64,000 nt of DNA from Congeria kusceri (lineage: Eukaryota; Mollusca; Bivalvia; Myida; Dreissenidae): NCBI GenBank assembly GCA_027627225.1, contig CM051034.1, forward strand, positions 6,440,858 through 6,504,857, written 5' to 3'. This document shows, piece after piece, positions 57,240 through 64,000 of this stretch; within the stretch, counting starts at the first letter, position 1, and every line of letters starts with the position of its first letter. Both the position numbers and the translations under genes were made by a program. The notes beneath the pieces are model-generated. The model was not told the DNA's origin, ran no database searches, and saw only the letters and a list, made by a program, of their open reading frames with translations.

Positions 57240-57830
57240 TTGCTTACAATGGTTTACAGATGTTAAATTTTCAGGATTCTTTAAAATCAAATATTTAAAA
57301 AAAAATAAAAAAATTAATAACTAAAACTTATTAGGATTTTGGGAGTTATTACATTTCTTTTGATTGGGTAGAACACCTTTATGAAATCATCTTTTAAATA
57401 ATAGTTAACCTAGACATTTTAAAATCCATGGATAAATGCATGTAGGACGTATAAAATACACGTATTCTATATAAACGGCAGTTGCACTTTGCATAAACAC
57501 GTAGAGTTTTATTTAGCCCCTTATACAACAGGGCCGAATACCCATATCATGTCATTCCAGTTTGTAGGTTTGCCAAAACACGAGATACACAAGTTACAAG
57601 AAACACATTTAGGTTTTCAACCCTGTAAAGTACACTGTACATTGATGAAAACATCAGATGTCTACATTTAGCAGCTTATTTCGACCCTTAATTGAATCAA
57701 TGTCTTCTCCAGGGTAAGCGAAATGTGTTTAGTACTGCTTTATGACTAATGAAGCTAAAAGCGAGTTCGGATTCGGGAGCAGCTTTTCACGCAATCGGGA
57801 TCCTATCCTAAAACCAATATCACTTCTATT
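57240..57830. repeat. ~560-bp tandem duplication inside block D
   Basis: TGCTTACAATGGTTTACAGATG, TTATTACATTTCTTTT, GATAAATGCATGTAGGACGT and GCCAAAACACGAGATACACA occur at 56680-57230 and again here. Block C has one copy (43600-44150). Confidence 0.85.
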
Positions 57831-58126
57831 TAAAAACGCAATGCACTCTTGTATTCTTGAATTTCATCAACGGTGAGCCATTTGTGTCGTACTTACTTCA
57901 TCTGTCCTTTGTATTTAACAATGTAATTGTTTTATATTATAAAGTGGTTTCCACAGTATGAAAGACGGACATACCACTGTAACAGAATTATGCCAATATT
58001 CATCAACCACTGACTGCAAAAGGTCACAAACCACTAAAAAAGTATTCTTACAGTGCTGGCTAAAAATTGCTCATATCGAATTGTATTATTATTTGTTTCT
58101 TTATAGCTATGATAATGACGTTGATT

Positions 58127-58307
58127 ACATGATGATTATGATTATGATTACGATTATGATTATGATTATGATTACGATGATGATTATGATTATGATTACG
58201 ATTATGATTATGATTATGACTACGATGACGATTATGATTATGATTATGATTATGACTACGATTATGATTATGACTATGATCATGATGATGATCATGATTA
58301 TTATTAC

Positions 58308-58355
<48 letters not shown>
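58127..58355 (+). repeat. Compound GATTATG-type and (ATT)n microsatellite
   Basis: Degenerate GATTATGATTACGATTATG repeats run into a pure ATT tract of about 18 triplets. The Met/Ile-rich 159-codon ORF over it (57958-58437) is a translation of the repeat. Confidence 0.95.
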
Positions 58356-58780
58356 CCTTGTATATATCCTATCATTGGAAGTACCCCCGTATATCGTTTA
58401 TTATATTTTGTCGAACGTTAAAATTATCGGAAGTTAATAATTTACTAGATATTTTGCTTTGTTATATTGCCCTTATTGTATATGCTGTATACTTGGGTGA
58501 AATAAATGTCGTGTTCTGTTCTTTTGTTCTGACTACAAAAGCTCCCCATTGGGCCAGCATGCTGATAAGTCGTCAGTTTGCATATTTACGCATTGATTTG
58601 TTTCAAACTTGGAGCGGTATTACTTTTATTCCAAATCATGGAATGCCACACAATATTAATGCTGTTTCAATTTTTCAGATCCATTGAACAATCAAGCTTA
58701 AAAGATGTCAGGCAATTTTCTTTCCAGTTGAATGTTTTACGGTTTGTGTAATTTTTTTTTAACAACAACAACATTTATAA

Positions 58781-59697
58781 GGATCAGCCAACTAAAGCAA
58801 ACAGTTTTTCTTTTCACTGAATTTAATAATAGAGCGTTGTTAAACCGAAGATATCCGAATTAATATCTTAAAGCTTTCCCAGTTGGAGTTGACAAAGAAA
58901 TGATTTTTTCCACTTGTGTTATAGATCATGAATTTTGATCATGAAGGTTGAAAAAGAGCTATTAAAAATGATCAGGTTTGTATAGTGTCTCGGATCACCG
59001 TCTGGATACCCGGATTTTTAAAATTCTTTAGTATGGGGAGACAGAGCAAATTGCCACATAATAGTTGCACAACTCAAATGGGATTGCGCCGCCTTGGCGG
59101 AGGTCTGCGCTTTCTGGGGAATTCGTAGTTGATTTTTTGTTATAAAAAAATTGAACAAAATACTCCAGTAACCCGGGAAAATAACAATTAAATCTGATGC
59201 ATTGCATTTAGACAATTAGGCTGAATTAAAGCTGGCTTGAAATATGTTACACTTAGTATTGTCGGTTTACAGTCTTAATGGAAATTCCTCTTTTTCCGCG
59301 GTTTCAAATTATTTAATGGTAAGCTTACGAAAAAATTGCTGAGCAGCGCACAGCAAAACGAAGCAGCGATCAGATAAGTCTTAGCTTTGATGAAAATGTC
59401 TTTATATACAATTTTAATACATAGTTGTTCGATTAAGTTATGCAATGACGTTTGTATAAGAGTTTATGGCTCCTAAAATTAACCATTTCGTGTGCTTGCT
59501 TGAAAATATCACATGCAGTTTTTAAACCGCCTATTGACGTAACAGCCTGTTTACTTCAGAATGATGTAAAGTAAATTGATACTACAAACAACTTGTTTAT
59601 CAAACATTTTAAATTATTTCAGCATCACAAATTTATACTAAATAAAATAAAAGTTCACAATCATAATGTTTAATTTACATCAATAACTTTATCCAAC
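58781..59697. other. No gene seen
   Basis: AT-rich DNA with short unconserved ORFs. No RNA gene or repeat boundary was noted before the TIR element at 59700. Confidence 0.4.
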
Positions 59698-60179
59698 TAT
59701 TAACGGCTGTTAGCTAAATGGGCCGTTAAAGTTTTGAACAACTCAGCCGCAAACTCTTCTTTTATGCGTAAACAAATATATGTTTGTTAGAGGTTACCCG
59801 ACCTACTCTAAAAAGGCCCCGATCCTAGAACATTTAATTGAGTGGGTCAGATATTTTTTGTATATTTTTTTCTGATAGTTAAAAGTTTTTTTGATAAATA
59901 AGTGTTTTGTTTTTATAGCATCCACTTCAAAACAATGTTTTATGATATTATGGACATGTTTTGAATATTCCTTCAGTTTTAGAATCTTCAAGTTAACCAT
60001 TTACCACGAACAATATATAGGTCTAATAATAATAATAAAATAATTCCCTACCTACCTACCCCAATTTGTTTGAGCATGTAACCTGAAACAAACATATTTT
60101 TGTACGCCTTATGGATATGAACACACTGAAAACGAATTAATTTCCTGTGGTGTTAGACATCAACCGTGGTGATTTCCAT

Positions 60180-60339
<160 letters not shown>

Positions 60340-60485
60340 AATTGACGGGCAAGCTTTGGTTATTGCGGTAATAACCAACGGTTTGGAGTTCTCGTGCGTA
60401 GGGATTAATAACAAGGTTTGATAATAAGCAACGGACGACAAACCGTTAGTTATAACCGCAATAAGTAACGCTTGCCCGTCATTTA
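60340..60485. repeat. Fold-back hairpin within the TIR element
   Basis: ATTGACGGGCAAGC pairs with GCTTGCCCGTCA, and GGTTATTGCGGTAATAACCA pairs with its near complement on the other arm. It has the same arm family as 2524-2690, but the apex has decayed. Confidence 0.85.
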
Positions 60486-61394
60486 TTTCGATTCTAACAC
60501 GAAATTATATAAAATTCGTCTGTATTTTTAAAGGTTATGAATGGGAACTATATTAATCTATACTACGCCCATTTTCCGCAAAGTACATTCTCTCGTGCGT
60601 TTCTGTGACATCAATAATTATAACAATTCAAAATAGCGTCAGCTTGATTGATAAACATGTAGCGAATGATGTCATACTTGTTGACAAATACAGTGAAAAT
60701 GTTATGCTTAACAAGCGCAAGTTAAAAGCATATTAACACAACGTTAGTGTTTTTGTTAACTTAAATATAACATATGTAGTACAAATGTGGTTTTATTGCG
60801 CCACATAAATGATTTGTTTGTCACAAGTTTGCTATCGCGCGTTTTTACGCACGTGCATTGAACGGAACAATTTCTTCGAAATTTCGGAACTATTTTCAAA
60901 ACATTAGGCTCCGCCCATAATTTGCTGCAGAATAACCCACGGTTATTTTCCTTCTTTTTCTATGGAAAACTAGCCGCGTGCCGTGTTAGAATCGTTATTA
61001 CTCGTACAGATATAGTTTGTGGAATATTTTGTTTCTATCGCAGGCTGAGTTGTTCAAAACTACTACCACCCATTAAGTTAACAGCCGTTAATATTTTGAT
61101 GAAGCAATGATCAATGATAATTATCATACCATATACATGTACAATTACATCATAACTAAAAAGAAAAGTGAAAAGAAGGAGTAAATCAATATGTCACTGC
61201 GAGAAAGAAGAGACCAATGACCTAAATGCTGTACTTTTTGTCGTGGTGCTTTGACGTTACCAAAGTAACGAGCCCATAAATGGCATAGTCATTATCACTT
61301 GTTATCATTTGAACGATACTATTTTTACATCATGCATGCGCATGCTTCAAGTATTTTCCTAAGCAAAGATAGAACTATTTCAGTACAAGCGATA

Positions 61395-62435
61395 CGCTTC
61401 ATTATATAAGCAATTATACGTTATCCTTCAGCAGTAGCGATACGCTTCATTATATCAGCAATGCTAAGTTATGCTTCAGCAGTAGCGATATGCTTTATTA
61501 TATCAGCAATTCTACGTTATCCTTCAGCAGTAGCGATAGGCTTTATTGTATCAGCAATTCAACGTTATCCTTTTGCAGGAGCGATACGCTTCATTATATC
61601 AGCAATTCTACGTTATCCTTCAGCAGTAGCGATAGGCTTTATTATATCAGCAATTCTACGTTATGCTTCAGCAGTAGCGATACACTTCATTATATCAGCA
61701 AGTCTACGTTATCCTGCAGCAGTAGCGATACGCTTTATTATATCAGCAATTCTACGTTATCCTTCAGCAGTAGCGATAGGCTTTATTGTATCAGCAGTTC
61801 TACGTTATCCTTTCGCAGTAGCGATAGGCTTTATTGTATCAGCAATTCAACGTTATCCTTTTGCAGTAGCGATACGCTTTATTATATCAGCAATTCTACG
61901 TTATCCTTCAGCAGTAGCGAAAGGCTTTATTATATCAGCAATTCTACGTTATGCTTCAGCAGTAGCGATAGGCTTGATTATATCAGCAATTCTACGTTAT
62001 CCTTCAGCAGTAGCGATAGGCTTTATTGTATCAGCAATTCAACGTTATCATTTTGCAGTAGCCATAGGCCTTATTATATCAGCCATTCAACGTTATCCTT
62101 CAGCAGTAGCGATAGGCCTTATTATATCAGCCATTCACCGTTATCCTTTAGCAGTAGCGATAGGCCTTATTGTATCAGCAATTCTACGTTATCCTTTCGC
62201 AGTAACGATACGCTTCATTATATCAGCAATTCTACGTTATCCTTCAGCAGTAGCGATACGCTTTATTAGATCAGCAATTCTACGTTATCCTTCTGCAGTA
62301 GCGATACGCTTTGTTATATCAGCAATTCTACGTTATCCTTCAACAGTAGCGATAGGCTTTATTATATCAGCAATTATACGCCATTCTTCAGCACTAGCGA
62401 TACGCTTTATCATATCAGCAATTCTACTTTATTTT
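61395..62435 (+). repeat. 48-bp minisatellite, about 22 copies, open as a 331-codon ORF
   Basis: The unit contains CTACGTTATCCTTCAGCAG, TAGCGATA(G/C)GC and TTATTATATCAGCAATT. Because 48 is a multiple of three, frames without a stop in the unit stay open. Frame 61461-62456 gives a 16-residue hydrophobic repeat (consensus AVAIGFIISAILRYPS), and a second frame (61490-62269) gives a Ser-rich repeat. The first units contain in-frame stops. I see no signal peptide or recognised domain. A repetitive membrane or amyloid-like protein cannot be excluded, but chance openness is the simpler reading. Confidence 0.9.
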
Positions 62436-62823
62436 AAGATCAATTATAAACCATAAACTTCAACTTGTGGTTTAAAAAAAAAATCACAGATACATGTAAC
62501 TGACTTGTTTAATCGAACAATTTGTATTTTGTTTCGAGATATTTTGTTATTTATCCACCCAAAGAAATTGCTACAAAGTCCTAGGGGACGTTCTTCATCA
62601 CGACCTTTTCTCTGTTTAGCACCTATGTCGATATCTACTTATAGACGTTTTGTTTTCCTTTTCTACTCAAATAAATCATTTAACTTCTTAGTTTTTCAAC
62701 TGTTTTGTTGCACAATTGTGTTAAAATTGTCTATTTAAAACAAGTACGCACTGTAACAGCATAATGGGACTTGAACGCAAGTGACCAATTACTTACACGA
62801 CAGTAACAACATATATCGTCTCT
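62436..62823. other. No gene seen
   Basis: Short AT-rich spacer; the 77-codon ORF 62505-62738 has no recognisable domain. Confidence 0.35.
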
Positions 62824-62888
62824 TGAAAGCCAGAAGGTATCATCAGCATATGTGCAGAGAAAGTTGATCGCCCCTTCTAGCTTTCAAA
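62824..62888. repeat. ~62-bp fold-back hairpin, inverted relative to 541-604
   Basis: TTGAAAGCCAGAAGG and CCTTCTAGCTTTCAA are inverted complements around CAGCATATGTGC, like the hairpin at 541-604 read on the other strand. Confidence 0.5.
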
Positions 62889-63169
62889 GGATGATTAATA
62901 GAGAAACATAAAAAATACAAACATAACATAGAATCAATTATGGGCGTATTGACAATGGTATTATAAAGTTCATTTACAATGAACTAATATTGAAGCTTTT
63001 TTTAATACGATTACCTTGTTTCTGTATTGTTATACAGTCGACAAAAGTTAAGTATTTCATTGATCTGTGGTCTACTGTGACACTCTTGCGGGCGCGGGGA
63101 GTAGTAGTAGTAAAATAGATATTAATGAAATATACATGATGTACCGTTACGCGCACGTGTGCCATTGAT

Positions 63170-63246
63170 AAACGTTGCATAGTGTAGGGATGTTTTCATT
63201 GAACCACGCAATCTTGTAGGCGTGAGTTCGAATCCTACTGGAACCA
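63170..63246 (+). repeat. tRNA-like SINE head or tRNA pseudogene
   Basis: GAGTTCGAATCCTAC holds a pol III B box (GTTCGAATCC), followed by an acceptor-like end TGGAACCA. The T-stem pairs only partly and the A-box region is weak, so this is a decayed tRNA-derived sequence, not a functional tRNA. Confidence 0.45.
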
Positions 63247-63406
63247 TGTATCCCATAAAAATCTTTTTGTCATCAATATGCTGTTGCGATCGAAAATGTA
63301 TTGCTTTAATAGGTGTCGATATTGATGCGAAATACCGCCGATATGCCCCTTTAATATGAGGCCACCACCTTAGTATTGTCATCGCAAAACATTTGCGGTT
63401 TAAACG

Positions 63407-63703
63407 AAAAGAGCTGTCTCAGGACAGCGCGCTCGACTATTCAACCGCTTTGTCAGAGTTATTGGCCTTTATCACTACAAAAAGGGGCATAATTCTGCTA
63501 AAATGATGGTCAGAGTTATGGGTCTTGGTCAGTGACCTCACATAATGACCCTGAAGACATGTGTGAAGTTTCAATTGAATATCTGTAATAGTTACCTAGA
63601 TATGGACTTGTTGCACGCAAACCTTAACCAGAGCATTACGCCAAAGCCGACGACGACGAACGGGTGAGCAGTATAGCTCGAACTATTCGGTGAATAGTCG
63701 AGG
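63407..63703 (+). repeat. CTCGACTATTCG family element, copy 6 (~297 bp, 1 inner unit)
   Basis: The head hairpin is GCTGTCTCAGGACAGC, then GCGCTCGACTATTCAACCG; the tail is GAACTATTCGGTGAATAGTCGAG. One inner unit is present where copy 4 (31136-31606) has two. The termini are well preserved. Confidence 0.9.
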
Positions 63704-63864
63704 AAAGAATACACGTTAATGTATATATCGCACAGTAAACGTCAAACAATGTCCTTGGAGACCACAATGTTATCATGTCCAGCGAAATATATAACATCAT
63801 GCGAAATATATAGATTACAGGCTTTCATTCAAAATAATTCCAATACAATCTCTTGACAGTAGAA

Positions 63865-64000
63865 ATTAGGGATGGGACCGAATACTCGAATATTCGAATA
63901 TTGGATAATATTCGAATATAAAAAAACGAATACGAATATTCGATTTTCTCATTTATTTAAAGAATAAAATTTCTTTAAAAAATCGTTTTTTTCCAGTCTG
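63865..64000 (+). repeat. Possible hAT-like element end with AATATTCG palindromes, cut by the window
   Basis: TAGGGATGGGACC resembles hAT terminal sequences and is followed by CGAATATTCGAATATTGG and related palindromes. The element runs off the window, so the opposite TIR cannot be checked. Confidence 0.35.

Larger units (their letters stand above)
45385..58780. repeat. Block D of the younger segmental duplication
   Basis: It is collinear with block C except for insertions at 46090-46170 and 46258-46935, the LINE at 50444-55744, and an additional ~560-bp tandem duplication at 57240-57830. Similarity by eye is high over hundreds of bases, so it is younger than the A/B/E duplications. No host gene is found in it. 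Confidence 0.85.

Noticed and set aside
57958..58437. 159-codon Met/Ile-rich ORF
   Set aside because: It reads through a GATTATG/(ATT)n microsatellite; the non-repetitive ends show no domain.
63170..63246. Functional tRNA gene
   Set aside because: The B box is good, but the T-stem mispairs and the A box is weak; a decayed SINE head is more likely.

Overview
The window looks like intergenic or intronic nuclear DNA from an animal, most likely a bivalve mollusc. It is AT-rich and has no dense or operon-like coding. It is packed with transposable-element debris of kinds I associate with bivalves: a hairpin-headed repeat family ending in CTCGACTATTCG / CGAATAGTCGAG, non-LTR retrotransposons with a C-terminal CxxC...H...C tail, a Penelope-like element with a GIY-YIG domain, and a Mutator-like transposase. 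The species call is inference. I found no convincing host protein-coding gene, rRNA or complete tRNA gene. Every long ORF belongs to a mobile element or a tandem repeat.

Layout. 1-6.6 kb: diverged repeat background, a LINE 3' relic (1440-1935), a fold-back hairpin element (2524-2690) and a 55-bp x 12 tandem array. 7.2-13.8 kb: a 5'-truncated LINE on the minus strand, split inside its reverse transcriptase by a 4,265-bp transposon (8685-12949). That transposon is the most interesting object here. It is flanked by TTAA duplications, bounded by 471-bp direct repeats, and carries a 652-aa Mutator-like transposase (plus strand) and a convergent 140-aa homing-endonuclease-like protein of the I-PpoI (His-Me finger) type with its catalytic and zinc residues in place. 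13.8-34.9 kb: old tandem segmental duplications (blocks A, B, E), a perfect 46-bp x 10 array, a tRNA-derived SINE, a 60-bp minisatellite and several copies of the CTCGACTATTCG family. 34.9-37.2 kb: a degenerate Penelope-like element. 37.6-58.8 kb: a large, younger segmental duplication (block C about 37.6-44.6 kb, block D about 45.4-58.8 kb). Block D later received an essentially full-length 5.3-kb non-LTR retrotransposon (50444-55744) flanked by a 6-bp target-site duplication. 59.7-61.1 kb: a 1.39-kb TIR element with a (TA)n(GA)n core and a fold-back hairpin. 61.4-62.4 kb: a 48-bp minisatellite (about 22 copies) that stays open as a 331-codon hydrophobic ORF. 62.8-64 kb: a hairpin, a tRNA-like SINE head, another CTCGACTATTCG copy and the start of a probable hAT-like element cut by the window end.

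How the parts relate. The two duplication systems act as a clock. Elements shared between copies (the TA-flanked MITE and the hairpins in C and D) predate the duplication, and the LINE in D postdates it. The TTAA transposon is young: I see only two mismatches between its 471-bp repeats, and removing it with one TTAA rejoins the LINE reverse transcriptase in frame. Within that transposon the outer repeats lie upstream of both convergent genes and could act as promoters for both. That regulatory role is inference.
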